A stretch of DNA of 35,602 nucleotides from Mesorhizobium sp. WSM4306 (GTDB lineage Bacteria; Pseudomonadota; Alphaproteobacteria; Rhizobiales; Rhizobiaceae), in assembly GCF_007003975.1 (NCBI RefSeq), contig NZ_VFTC01000046.1:1-35602 (forward strand), read 5' to 3'. The position numbers were made by a program, and so were the translations under genes. Shown here piece by piece: positions 1-7,114 of this stretch. The notes beneath the pieces were generated by a model. That model was not told where the DNA came from. It saw nothing but the letters and a program-made list of their open reading frames with translations, and did not search any database. Within the stretch, counting starts at the first letter, position 1, and every line of letters begins with the position of its first letter.

Positions 1-24
1 AGGTCCGGGCGGCCGCCCGGACCT
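1..24. repeat. 24-bp perfect palindrome, probable hairpin
   Basis: The first 24 bases are a perfect reverse palindrome with a GGCCGCC centre. It would form a strong GC stem in RNA. It may be the terminator of a gene left of the window, but no T-run follows it here. Confidence 0.45.
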
Positions 25-71
25 TGGCTCAATCGCTTTATTCCCACGAAATCTCTCCCGTGTAGATACAA

Positions 72-110
72 GGTGGCTCGGCGAAGCCGAGACGGAGTGG
101 GGGGGCCTGG
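72..110. repeat. Half copy of interspersed palindromic repeat (type A)
   Basis: This stretch reads GGTGGCTCGGCGAAGCCGAG followed by ACGGAGTGGGGGGG. The same arm recurs at 35353-35388 and, with a different stem sequence, at 6460-6485 and 8436-8467. It is one arm only; the matching CTCCCC-rich arm is missing, so the copy appears truncated. Confidence 0.6.
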
Positions 111-290
111 CGCTGACCTAACCCAAGAAATCCCAGTTTGGGCGACCGTGGCCGGCGCCCAAAAGCCGGGGCCGGCATTGATCCCTCACGCCGGCTCCGG
201 CCCCTCTTTAGACATCAAAAACACCAGCACCATCCACACGCGCCCACCGGGCGCGGGCGGCTGCCTGCACCCAAAATTTGGAGCCAGATC

Positions 291-806
291 ATGACCCCCA
301 ACGACCACATCGCGAAGCTTCACCGGCTCGCGTCAAAATACCACCTCAAGGACGCCACCCTGCTAGCCGGCCGCCTGCTTCTGTCCGTCATCTTCCTGCA
401 TGAGGGCATTACGCTCGCCACCCATTTCGATGGCGCTGCAAAGGTCATGGCCGCCCAAGGCGTCGGCCTGCCGCTGTTCACAGCCACCATCGCGCTGCAG
501 CTCGGGGCAGGGCTCGCAATCGCATCAGGCCTGCTCACCCGCCTCGGCGCCATCGGCCTTGGCCTGTTTTGCCTGGCAACGGCCACATTGTTCCACACCA
601 ACCTCGCCAGCCAGAACGAGCTGCTGCACTTCGAAAAGGATCTGGCCATCGCCGGCGGCATGTTCGTGCTGGCCATCGCAGGCGCCGGCGCCTTCTCGCT
701 GGACCGGCTGGTGACGCTCCACCTGCAGCAGCGCCAGCGCGACAAGGAGATGGTGGCCGCACTGCTGGCGGCGGAGAACGACGTGACGATGACACTGCCG
801 GTTTGA
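291..806 (+). CDS. DoxX family membrane protein
   Basis: A 171-residue protein with about four hydrophobic segments (roughly residues 22-38, 58-77, 80-100 and 115-135), matching the DoxX/DoxD-like family of small four-helix inner-membrane proteins. The motif GRLLLSVIFLHEGI near the N-terminus is typical of DoxX proteins, which are variously linked to quinone or thiol redox and detoxification; the substrate cannot be told from sequence. The ATG at 291 is chosen because GGAG lies about 7 bases upstream and the residues before it (from 138) are low-complexity and not family-like. The C-terminus is a charged, probably cytoplasmic tail of about 25 residues. It stands alone, with repeats on both sides. 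Confidence 0.85.
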   Translation: MTPNDHIAKLHRLASKYHLKDATLLAGRLLLSVIFLHEGITLATHFDGAAKVMAAQGVGLPLFTATIALQLGAGLAIASGLLTRLGAIGLGLFCLATATLFHTNLASQNELLHFEKDLAIAGGMFVLAIAGAGAFSLDRLVTLHLQQRQRDKEMVAALLAAENDVTMTLPV

Positions 807-844
807 GGCAGGCAAGGCGAGGGTGAAGTCATCCTGCACCGTCG

Positions 845-1015
845 CGTTCCACGGCGCCCCCCTCTGCCCTGCCGGGCATCTCCCCCACAAGGAGGGAGAT
901 TGGCCGTCACCTCGGCCGTCGCCAACCTCCAACGTCACAGAAACTGGCGAGGCGCCGAAGATGCTAATCTCCCCACAAGTGGGGGAGATGGCCGGCAGGC
1001 CAGAGGGGGCGCCGT
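845..1015. repeat. Interspersed repeat, paired inverted arms (type B)
   Basis: Two arms face each other: 850-903 (CCCCCCTCTGCCCTGCCGGG, then CTCCCCCACAAGGAGGGAG) and 966-1013 (CTCCCCACAAGTGGGGGAG, then ATGGCCGGCAGGCCAGAG). About 60 bases of non-repeat sequence lie between them. The same arms occur at 29414-29459, 29524-29574 and 32168-32207. It fills the gap between the DoxX gene and the next gene and may act as a transcription attenuator. I see no gene in it. Confidence 0.7.
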
Positions 1016-1065
1016 AGCGCGCCGCCTTTTCCGTTAGCTCCACCGATCGATCACGCAAATTTTTT

Positions 1066-1090
1066 GGATCGTTCGCACCGGCACGGCGTT
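1066..1090 (+). promoter_or_regulatory. Possible EcfG-type promoter (imperfect)
   Basis: GGATC, a 16-base spacer, then CGTT. This differs by one base from the alphaproteobacterial EcfG (general stress sigma) consensus GGAAC-N16/17-CGTT. It ends 27 bases before the start codon at 1118. Confidence 0.4.
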
Positions 1091-1117
1091 GTTCCCTGAC
1101 ACCAAGGAGGAACGACG

Positions 1118-1441
1118 ATGGGTGACGAACGGCACGAGAAGATCCAGAAGCGCGCTTACCAGATCTGGGAGCGCGAAGGCAGTGGTGATCCCGAGCATCA
1201 CTGGCACCGGGCCGAGGCCGAAATCGACCGCGAAGCCGCTTTGCCGCTGACGGCCGACGACGCGCTGCCGCAAACCCGTGAGATCGCCAGCACCGACGTC
1301 CTGACGGTCGAGGAACTGGCTGTGCGCACCGGCATATCGGGCGACGAGGCGCAGGAGCTGATCGACAGGCTTGGCACTGACCGGGCGGCGGTTGAACAGG
1401 CGGCGCGGGGGATCAAGGGGAAGGGGCGGCGCACGTCTTGA
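1118..1441 (+). CDS. DUF2934 / DUF3606-like small protein
   Basis: A 107-residue soluble protein. Residues 6-35 (IQKRAYQIWEREG, a spacer, then HHWHRAEAEI) match DUF2934, a short domain common in rhizobial stress-associated small proteins. Residues 60-100 (VLTVEELAVRTGISGDEAQE then LIDRLGTDRAAVEQAA) resemble DUF3606, which is similarly small and helical. The function of both domains is unknown. The start is well supported by AAGGAGG at 1104-1110. A second DUF2934 protein lies at 27636-27875 with a different, Lys/Ala-rich C-terminus. An EcfG-like promoter just upstream fits a stress role, by inference. Confidence 0.8.
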   Translation: MGDERHEKIQKRAYQIWEREGSGDPEHHWHRAEAEIDREAALPLTADDALPQTREIASTDVLTVEELAVRTGISGDEAQELIDRLGTDRAAVEQAARGIKGKGRRTS

Positions 1442-1626
1442 TCGGGGGCCCACGCGCGGGCCGAAAGCTGCTAGGCTTACTTCCGTCAGCGCGGTGTGAG
1501 CGCAGGTTTTTCGGTCTAGCAGACACCGCGTGCCGGAACTCATTGGGCGCAGGATTCACGCTGCGTTTTAGTGCCGCGCGCACTCGTTGAGCCGCTGCTG
1601 CGCCGGGTGTATCCGTGCTGGCGAGG

Positions 1627-3525
1627 TCATGGCGAGCCATTGATCACGGGGCCGGATCTACTGCGCGCCTGCGCACTCTGCCAAAACCAGATGGCGAGCG
1701 AACCAGATCGCCCACGGATCTGTGTCTCCACAGGTCCTCTTAAAACACCGGATTTGAACAACGCGCAGTCGCGACCAGCGACATCAAGCATTTCGTCACT
1801 CACCGCCACTTCGGCATTCTGGCCGGCAGCGATCTCCATCAAGCGACTTGCAACGTTGACGGTGTCGCCGATGGCCGCGATGTGCTGATGCCCTTCGCCG
1901 CCTAGTCGAGAGGCCACGATTGTTCCATGATGAGCTCCAATCTTGAAGCCGATCCGGGATGCGGTCGACGCAGGCAACGAGGCAAGCCAATCGTTGGTGC
2001 GACTGGAGAGCCCGACACAACAGCGGGCAGCATTGAAGGCGTCGTCTGTCGCCGGTTCCGGCAGACCGAACAGGATCATGGCGCCGTCACCCATGAAACT
2101 CGTGACAACGCCACCACAGCTTGTCACTTCTTCGTCAACCATCGCGTGAAAATTGTTCAGGAGTTCGCGTGTGGCGCTCAGCCCAAATGTTTCACTCAGT
2201 CCGGTGAAGCCGGACAGGTCGATGAACAGGATGGCGGCTTCTGTCCGGACGGGTTCCGAGAGGAAGTCGCCATGCTTGGCGAGCCATTCCCCCAGTCCTG
2301 GGGCTTCAACGCGTTGAAGCAATTGGCTCTGCGTGGCGAAATATTGGGCCCGGCTCCTGCCCAGCCAAAGCTGCGCGGCCCCAAACAGGATTGCCGGCGG
2401 AACGGCAGCGATCATCGGCAGCGCGGCGCTCAGCCAGATATGGTGCAGGAAAGCGGTGATGTTGACCACGAACCAGATCAGGACCACGCCGGCGACCGCC
2501 GCGAGGCCGATGGCGTTTCGGCGCCACGCTAACAGGCCGACAAGAAGCATGGGCAGCGCCACTGCAAAGCCCGCGTCTGCAAGGCGAACGTTCTGGTCGC
2601 GCACGATTCCGTCGCCGGCAATCAGATGGGCAATCGCCGTCGACATGACCTCGACGCCGGGCAGTATGGGATCGAATGGTGTCGGGAAGACATCGCCGGT
2701 GCCGGTCGCGGTCGCTCCTATCAAGACAATTCGACCCCGGATAGCCCCAGGATCGAATTGGCCCTCCAGCACGGTCGCGGCGCTGATCGTGCGGATCGTG
2801 CCGCGCGGGCCATAGAATGTCAGAGGCAGGATGTGACCAATGTCCGTACGGATCGACCGTCCGTCCAGCGATACATCATCGGGTGCAATTCCAGGGTCCT
2901 CTCCCGCCGCCATAGCGGCAACACGCAAGGAGAAGGACGCTTGCAACTGATCTCCGGCCCGAAACAGCAACGGCACGAACCGGGGCGTTCCCGTCCTATC
3001 GGTGGCCACGTTCACGACGCCGACAGCGGCGGCATCCGAAAACGCTTTCCGGGGCCACAGAAACCGCTCGGCATTCGGCACGCGGGCGAGGGGTCCTTCA
3101 CCCACGGCCAGCGCCCATTGTTTGCCTCCGGGGTAGATCGCCGCTGCAGCGATTACGCTTCTACTCCTCCTCAGCGAATGCGCGAGCGCCTCGTCAGTGT
3201 CTTTTGCCCCGGGGTCGACCAGCAGCAGGTCGAGCGCAATGGCTTTCGGCCCGAGCGGCTCTATCGTATCGATGATTCGGGCAAGCGTGGCGCGGCTGAG
3301 GGGATAGCTGCCCTCGCGCCGTACCGTTTCATCGTCTATTGCGACAATGGTGATCAGCTCCGGCGGCTTTGCCGTTCCTCGAACAAGCGTTCGAAGATCG
3401 GTCATCGTTGCCTCGACGCGATCGAGAAACCAGAAATTGCCGTGCCAGTGCGCGAAGCCCAGACCGGCGCCCCAAAGACCCGCCAGAATGAGCGCGATCA
3501 GTGTCGGAAGCCCTCGTCGGCTCAT
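1627..3525 (-). CDS. CHASE2-domain class III adenylate/guanylate cyclase
   Basis: A 632-residue membrane receptor cyclase. An N-terminal transmembrane helix (about 8-26) precedes a periplasmic CHASE2 domain (about 30-330), then three transmembrane helices (about 340-415), then a cytoplasmic class III cyclase domain (about 425-600). Both metal-binding motifs are present: FIDLSGFT at 434-441 and MGDGAMILFG ending near 487. The transition-state Asn/Arg lie in NVASRL (about 557-562). The usual purine-specifying residues look replaced: Ser476 where most class IIIb enzymes have Lys, and Ala550 where they have Thr, so substrate choice or activity is uncertain. It begins 20 bases after the FecR-like gene ends, so the two are probably co-transcribed. 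The start ATG at 3525 has only a weak ribosome-binding site, suggesting translational coupling. Longer upstream starts would overlap the fecR-like gene and encode implausible Arg-rich sequence. Confidence 0.9.
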   Translation of the reverse strand: MSRRGLPTLIALILAGLWGAGLGFAHWHGNFWFLDRVEATMTDLRTLVRGTAKPPELITIVAIDDETVRREGSYPLSRATLARIIDTIEPLGPKAIALDLLLVDPGAKDTDEALAHSLRRSRSVIAAAAIYPGGKQWALAVGEGPLARVPNAERFLWPRKAFSDAAAVGVVNVATDRTGTPRFVPLLFRAGDQLQASFSLRVAAMAAGEDPGIAPDDVSLDGRSIRTDIGHILPLTFYGPRGTIRTISAATVLEGQFDPGAIRGRIVLIGATATGTGDVFPTPFDPILPGVEVMSTAIAHLIAGDGIVRDQNVRLADAGFAVALPMLLVGLLAWRRNAIGLAAVAGVVLIWFVVNITAFLHHIWLSAALPMIAAVPPAILFGAAQLWLGRSRAQYFATQSQLLQRVEAPGLGEWLAKHGDFLSEPVRTEAAILFIDLSGFTGLSETFGLSATRELLNNFHAMVDEEVTSCGGVVTSFMGDGAMILFGLPEPATDDAFNAARCCVGLSSRTNDWLASLPASTASRIGFKIGAHHGTIVASRLGGEGHQHIAAIGDTVNVASRLMEIAAGQNAEVAVSDEMLDVAGRDCALFKSGVLRGPVETQIRGRSGSLAIWFWQSAQARSRSGPVINGSP

Positions 3526-3526
3526 T

Positions 3527-3552
3527 GCAAGCTCACTGGGCAAGCTCACTGG
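3527..3552. repeat. 13-bp perfect tandem duplication at gene junction
   Basis: GCAAGCTCACTGG occurs twice head to tail (3527-3539 and 3540-3552). It spans the stop codon of the FecR-like gene and the leader of the cyclase gene, and so sets the spacing between the two. Confidence 0.8.
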
Positions 3553-4073
3553 CCGAAACGGGCCAGCAATGCGGAGACCCGCTTGGCGGGCCAGCGCTTG
3601 ACGATGAGTTTGCCTGTCCCGGCCTCGACGTCCACGCCATCGCCCGGTGCGAGAACCACGACGGCGGTGGATGCCGGTCTTTGCACGGCGACGCGACCTC
3701 TCAGGACGAAAACAGACGTCTTGCCATTGCCAACGTCGACTGCCCATTTTGTGCCTCGCACCGCGGCGATCGCCTGCGGGGTGATAACCGCGAAGCCACC
3801 CTGGACCGCGCCGGCCGGAGCATCGAGCAGCAGCGCTTTGCGTCGCAACCTGACCGCGTCGGGACTGCCGTTTCGATCGCGATCCTCCAGCGTAAATCGA
3901 GCGCCACCTTCCACAATGACGGCAAGGCCTTCTCGACATCTCAGAATCTGTCGAGACGTGCCCGCCACAGGCTCGAACGCACACCCTGCATCCTGCGCAT
4001 GGGCGGCATCCACCCAGAAGACACCGGCAAAGAGAACCACCAGGCTACGGAAAAATCGGTCCCTTGCGCTCAT
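3546..4073 (-). CDS. FecR-domain exported protein
   Basis: A 175-residue protein with a signal peptide (RDRFFRSLVVLFAGVFWVDA, then AHA before QDAG). The rest is a FecR-type beta domain, clearest in AVRGTKWAVDVGNGKTSVFV followed by LRGRVAV and later VVLAPGDGVDV. FecR domains paired with CHASE2 cyclases occur in many proteobacteria, where FecR is presumed to act as a periplasmic partner or sensor; that role is inferred here. The start ATG at 4073 lies 6 bases after GAGGAG, which makes it better than the TTG one codon upstream. It is the first gene of a probable two-gene leftward operon with the cyclase. Confidence 0.85.
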   Translation of the reverse strand: MSARDRFFRSLVVLFAGVFWVDAAHAQDAGCAFEPVAGTSRQILRCREGLAVIVEGGARFTLEDRDRNGSPDAVRLRRKALLLDAPAGAVQGGFAVITPQAIAAVRGTKWAVDVGNGKTSVFVLRGRVAVQRPASTAVVVLAPGDGVDVEAGTGKLIVKRWPAKRVSALLARFGQ

Positions 4074-4402
4074 CAACGTCTCCTCGCTTTTTGCGAAACT
4101 CTACGGCAGGAAAATCTTCTGCCGTCAGCTTGCCGCATGTTTGGCGGTATGTTTACGAGCCGGCACTTGCAGCCGCGTTGGCTTGAGGGATGCCGACCGG
4201 CAATCTTAACACGACAAGCTGCTCCGGCGTTAAGTATGTACGGCATGGCGGATCGCGTTCGGCGGGCAGGCAAGGTGAGGGAGGCGCCCTTTGAACCAGG
4301 TCCTGGAGGCTGCTCGGCCGCTATCGTGCCTTTGCAAGGTTGGCAGAAAGCATGGCGCGGCTGTCAGGAAAGGCGCTCCCCTAGTTCGAGAACGCTCCAC
4401 CG
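4074..4402. other. Divergent intergenic region between fecR-like gene and minC
   Basis: About 390 bases separate the two divergent starts. Apart from the CtrA-type box near its right end and the FecR ribosome-binding site at its left end, I see no gene, strong hairpin or clear sigma70 promoter. It must hold the promoters of both operons. Confidence 0.5.
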
Positions 4403-4418
4403 TTAACCTTTCATTAAC
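4403..4418 (+). promoter_or_regulatory. CtrA-type binding site upstream of minC
   Basis: TTAA, seven bases, then TTAAC: an exact match to the alphaproteobacterial CtrA full-site consensus TTAA-N7-TTAAC. It lies 45 bases before the minC start codon, within the expected promoter region, so CtrA could control the min operon. From memory, CtrA control of min genes has been reported in Sinorhizobium meliloti; I cannot check that here. Confidence 0.6.
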
Positions 4419-4462
4419 CATACCACCGCTAGCGTTTACCTCTCAGTAAGGAATCGCCCGCC

Positions 4463-5278
4463 GTGACCTTTGCCGCTCCCCTCGAGGCCAAATCCATTCG
4501 CTTTCGCGCCCGCTCCTTCGTCGCTTTCACGCTGACGCCGGAGGCGCCTCTGGATGTTTGGCTGGAGAGCCTGGATCGCTGGATCGGCAATTCGCCCGGC
4601 TATTTTGCCGGCCGCCCGGTGGTGCTCGACCTGAACGTGCTGAAGCCCGATGTCGTCGCCATCGAAGCGCTGATCGGCGTGCTCGGCCAGCGCGGCATCC
4701 GCGTCTATGCCATCGAACTCGACGGCGGCGCCGAGCTTGGCGCGCATCTGCCGCCGGTGCTGGTCGGCGCCAAGGAGGCGACCACCGACGGGCTGCTGCA
4801 GCCGAGCCGCAAGGCGGGCAGGGCGGAGGAGGCTGCTACGTCGGGCGACAAGCCGGCCGCTGATCTCAAGGCGGCAAGCGATTTGAAGGCGGATCTGAAG
4901 TCGGCGAACGAGGCCAGGCCGCTGCCGCAGGACGCCAAGGCCCCGGACGCCGGCACGTTGATGATCCGCTCGCCGATCCGTTCGGGGCAGCTCATCTTCC
5001 ATCCGCATGGCGATGTCATTGTGCTGGGCTCCGTCGCCTCCGGCTCCGAGATCGTCGCCACGGGCTCCATCCATGTCTATGGCACGTTGCGCGGCCGCGC
5101 TTCGGCGGGCGCTCAAGGCAACACGGCCGCGCGCGTCTTCTGCCGCAGGAACGAGGCCGAGCTTCTGTCCGTGGATGGCTGGTATTGCACCGCCGAGGAG
5201 ATGGACCCGTCAGTCCGGGGCAAGCCTGTGCAGGCATTTCTCGACAACGGCATGCTGCGCATCGCCCCTTTCAGCTAA
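4463..5278 (+). CDS. minC: Septum site-determining protein MinC
   Basis: A 271-residue cell-division inhibitor that blocks FtsZ polymerisation away from mid-cell as part of MinCDE. Residues 8-100 form the N-terminal FtsZ-inhibiting domain. Residues 105-160 are an Ala/Lys-rich linker, longer than in E. coli MinC. Residues 165-265 are the beta-helical C-terminal domain that dimerises and binds MinD, recognised by RSPIRSGQLIFHPHGDVIVL, VASGSEIVATGSIHVYG and TLRGRASAG. The start is GTG at 4463, with TAAGGA at 4447-4452. First gene of minCDE; the gap to minD is 55 bases. Confidence 0.96.
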   Translation: MTFAAPLEAKSIRFRARSFVAFTLTPEAPLDVWLESLDRWIGNSPGYFAGRPVVLDLNVLKPDVVAIEALIGVLGQRGIRVYAIELDGGAELGAHLPPVLVGAKEATTDGLLQPSRKAGRAEEAATSGDKPAADLKAASDLKADLKSANEARPLPQDAKAPDAGTLMIRSPIRSGQLIFHPHGDVIVLGSVASGSEIVATGSIHVYGTLRGRASAGAQGNTAARVFCRRNEAELLSVDGWYCTAEEMDPSVRGKPVQAFLDNGMLRIAPFS

Positions 5279-5333
5279 TGCGGCGGGCTCGCGCCCGTCC
5301 AACGAATAACGAACAACAACGGAGGCTTTATTG

Positions 5334-6149
5334 ATGGGCAAGGTAGTGGTGGTCACCTCGGGCAAGGGGGGCGTCGGCAAGACGACCTCGACCGCGGCTC
5401 TGGGGGCGGCGGTCGCCAAGACCGGCAAGAAGGTGGCGCTGGTCGACTTCGATGTCGGCTTGCGCAACCTCGATTTGATCATGGGCGCCGAGCGGCGCGT
5501 CGTGTTCGACCTCGTCAACGTCATCCAGGGCTCGGCAAAGCTGTCGCAGGCGCTGATCCGCGACAAGCGGGTCGAGACTTTGTTCCTGCTGCCGGCCTCG
5601 CAGACGCGCGACAAGGATGCGCTGACCGAGGAGGGTGTGGCCGAGGTCATCGGCAAGCTGCGCTCGGTTTTCGACTACGTCTTCTGCGACAGCCCGGCCG
5701 GCATCGAGCGCGGCGCCCAGCTCGCCATGCGCTTTGCCGACGAGGCGGTCATCGTCACCAACCCGGAGGTGTCGTCGGTGCGCGATTCCGATCGCATCAT
5801 CGGCCTGCTCGACGCCCGCACCTTGCGCGCCGAACAGGGCGAGCAGATCGCCAAGCATGTGCTGGTCACGCGCTACGATGCGGCGCGCGCGGCTCGCGGC
5901 GAAATGCTGTCGATCGACGACGTGCTGGAGATCCTCTCGACGCCGCTGCTCGGTATCATCCCGGAAAGCCAGGATGTGCTGCGCGCCTCCAACCTCGGTT
6001 CGCCGGTGACATTGTCGGAGCCGCTCAATGCCGCCGCCAAGGCTTACATCGATGCGGCAAAGCGGCTCGAGGGCGAACAGCTGCCGGTCATCGTGCCCTT
6101 CGAACGCAAGGGCTTCCTCGACCGTCTGCTGGGAAGGAGGGCGGCATGA
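5334..6149 (+). CDS. minD: Septum site-determining ATPase MinD
   Basis: A 271-residue ParA/MinD-family ATPase that binds the membrane when ATP-loaded, recruits MinC and is released by MinE. The deviant Walker A motif SGKGGVGKTTS lies at residues 9-19. The C-terminus (PFERKGFLDRLLGRRA) is an amphipathic membrane-targeting helix typical of MinD. The ATG at 5334 is preferred over the TTG one codon upstream because GGAGG lies 8 bases before it. Its stop overlaps the minE start (ATGA), so the two are translationally coupled. Confidence 0.97.
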   Translation: MGKVVVVTSGKGGVGKTTSTAALGAAVAKTGKKVALVDFDVGLRNLDLIMGAERRVVFDLVNVIQGSAKLSQALIRDKRVETLFLLPASQTRDKDALTEEGVAEVIGKLRSVFDYVFCDSPAGIERGAQLAMRFADEAVIVTNPEVSSVRDSDRIIGLLDARTLRAEQGEQIAKHVLVTRYDAARAARGEMLSIDDVLEILSTPLLGIIPESQDVLRASNLGSPVTLSEPLNAAAKAYIDAAKRLEGEQLPVIVPFERKGFLDRLLGRRAA

Positions 6150-6418
6150 ACCTGCTCGACATCTTCAAGCGGCGCACCAGCGCGCCGGTGGCGCGCGAAC
6201 GGCTGCAAGTGCTGCTCGCCTATGAGCGCCGCAACCGCAGCCAGCCCGACCTCGTCTCCATCCTGCGCGAGGAGATCATGGCGGTGATCGCCAAGCACGT
6301 GCAGATCGACCAGGATTACCTGCAAGTCTCGATGGACCGCGGCGAGACCATGTCGACGCTGGAGATCGACATCCAGATCCCGAACAAGAGCCCGGTGCCG
6401 CTGGCGATGGCTGGGTGA
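6146..6418 (+). CDS. minE: Cell division topological specificity factor MinE
   Basis: A 90-residue protein that stimulates MinD ATPase and drives Min oscillation. Residues 1-30 (MNLLDIFKRR, then APVARERLQVLLAYERR) are the amphipathic anti-MinCD segment. Residues 35-85 are the topological specificity domain (LREEIMAVIAKHVQID). It overlaps minD by four bases. Length and motifs are normal for the family. Confidence 0.96.
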   Translation: MNLLDIFKRRTSAPVARERLQVLLAYERRNRSQPDLVSILREEIMAVIAKHVQIDQDYLQVSMDRGETMSTLEIDIQIPNKSPVPLAMAG

Positions 6419-6426
6419 GAGGCTGA

Positions 6427-6600
6427 AGCCTTTCCTCGCCCCCGCAAAGCGGGGGAGAGGTGGCCGCGAAGCGGACGGAGAGGGGGCCTGCGGCGTTGGC
6501 GGGTTCCCTCTGAATTCGTTCAAGGCCACGCCATTCCCCCTCTCCGTCGCGGCTTCGCCGCGCCACCTCTCCCCCACCTTCGTGGGGGGCGAGGAACCTA
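6427..6600. repeat. Interspersed repeat, paired inverted arms (type A)
   Basis: The left arm at about 6429-6487 contains a CCCCCGC-loop-GCGGGGG hairpin, then GAGAGGTGG and a second stem, then GACGGAGAGGGGG. The right arm at about 6536-6600 is its inverted counterpart. They enclose about 50 bases. The element lies directly after minE and can fold into a large cruciform, so it may terminate minCDE transcription. Confidence 0.7.
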
Positions 6601-6626
6601 AACCCATCAACGTCCCCCCAAAAAAC

Positions 6627-6646
6627 ATTCAACCAAACGGTTGACT
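6627..6646. promoter_or_regulatory. ArsR operator 1, overlapping the -35 box
   Basis: ATTCAAC-N6-GTTGACT, an inverted repeat typical of ArsR-type operators. It overlaps the -35 hexamer TTGACT at 6641-6646. A second copy starts 40 bases downstream. Confidence 0.65.
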
Positions 6647-6669
6647 ATCCAAAAGCCGGCATCTATATT
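6641..6669 (+). promoter_or_regulatory. Sigma70-type promoter of the arsR-AHSA1 operon
   Basis: TTGACT (6641-6646), a 17-base spacer, then TATATT (6664-6669). This is the best housekeeping-type promoter I noticed in the window. Transcription would start at about 6675-6677, on or beside the ATG at 6677, so the mRNA may be leaderless. Confidence 0.7.
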
Positions 6670-6686
6670 CAACTACATGGTTGAAT
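6667..6686. promoter_or_regulatory. ArsR operator 2, overlapping the -10 box and start codon
   Basis: ATTCAAC-N6-GTTGAAT, a perfect 7-bp inverted repeat. It covers the end of the -10 box and the ATG at 6677. Together with operator 1 it brackets the promoter, implying autorepression by the encoded ArsR protein. Confidence 0.7.
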
Positions 6687-7114
6687 TAGAGACGCCCCAG
6701 ATGGATCAGGTTTTTCACGCCCTTAGCGACGCCACGCGCCGCAACATGCTCAACAGCCTCGCCGGCGGCGAGCGCACGGTGAGCCAGCTGGCCGAACCCT
6801 TTGCCATGTCGCTGGCCGCCGCCTCCAAGCACATCAAGGCGCTGGAGCATGCCGGGCTGATCCGGCGCGAAGTGCGAGGCCGCACCCATGTCTGCCGCCT
6901 CGAGGCCCGCCCGCTGGCCACCGCCTATGAGTGGCTCGCCCAATACTCGCGGTTCTGGAATAGCCGCCTCGATGTCCTCGAACAGCTTTTGCGCGAGGAG
7001 GCACGGAAGACGCCGACAGCGCAGACGACGCCGGCAAAGCCAGAATCATCCAAGCCAGAATCATCCAGGCCGACATCGCCCAGGCCAGCATCATCCGAGG
7101 GAGAAGACCAATGA
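6677..7114 (+). CDS. ArsR family transcriptional repressor (AHSA1-linked type)
   Basis: A 145-residue winged-helix repressor. Residues 9-90 form the ArsR domain: FHALSDATRRNMLNSLAGGE, then SQLAEPFAMSLAAASKHIKA as the recognition region, then AGLIRREVRGR. No metal-binding cysteine cluster is visible, as is usual for ArsR proteins paired with SRPBCC partners, whose ligand is unknown. The tail is Pro/Ser-rich and encoded by four 15-bp tandem repeats. The ATG at 6677 lies inside operator 2 with no ribosome-binding site, consistent with a leaderless transcript; the ATG at 6701 is the alternative. It overlaps the next gene by four bases. Confidence 0.88.
   Translation: MVELETPQMDQVFHALSDATRRNMLNSLAGGERTVSQLAEPFAMSLAAASKHIKALEHAGLIRREVRGRTHVCRLEARPLATAYEWLAQYSRFWNSRLDVLEQLLREEARKTPTAQTTPAKPESSKPESSRPTSPRPASSEGEDQ
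7040..7099 (+). repeat. Four 15-bp tandem repeats encoding a Pro/Ser tail
   Basis: Four 15-base units (7040-7054, 7055-7069, 7070-7084 and 7085-7099), the first two nearly identical, encode a KPESS/RPTSP-type tail in the ArsR protein. Because the unit length is a multiple of three, slippage would change tail length without breaking the frame. Confidence 0.75.

Noticed and set aside
2626..4209. Long rightward open frame of 527 codons
   Set aside because: It is antisense to the CHASE2 cyclase and FecR-like genes, has no recognisable domain and has biased composition; it is a shadow of the GC-rich genes on the other strand.
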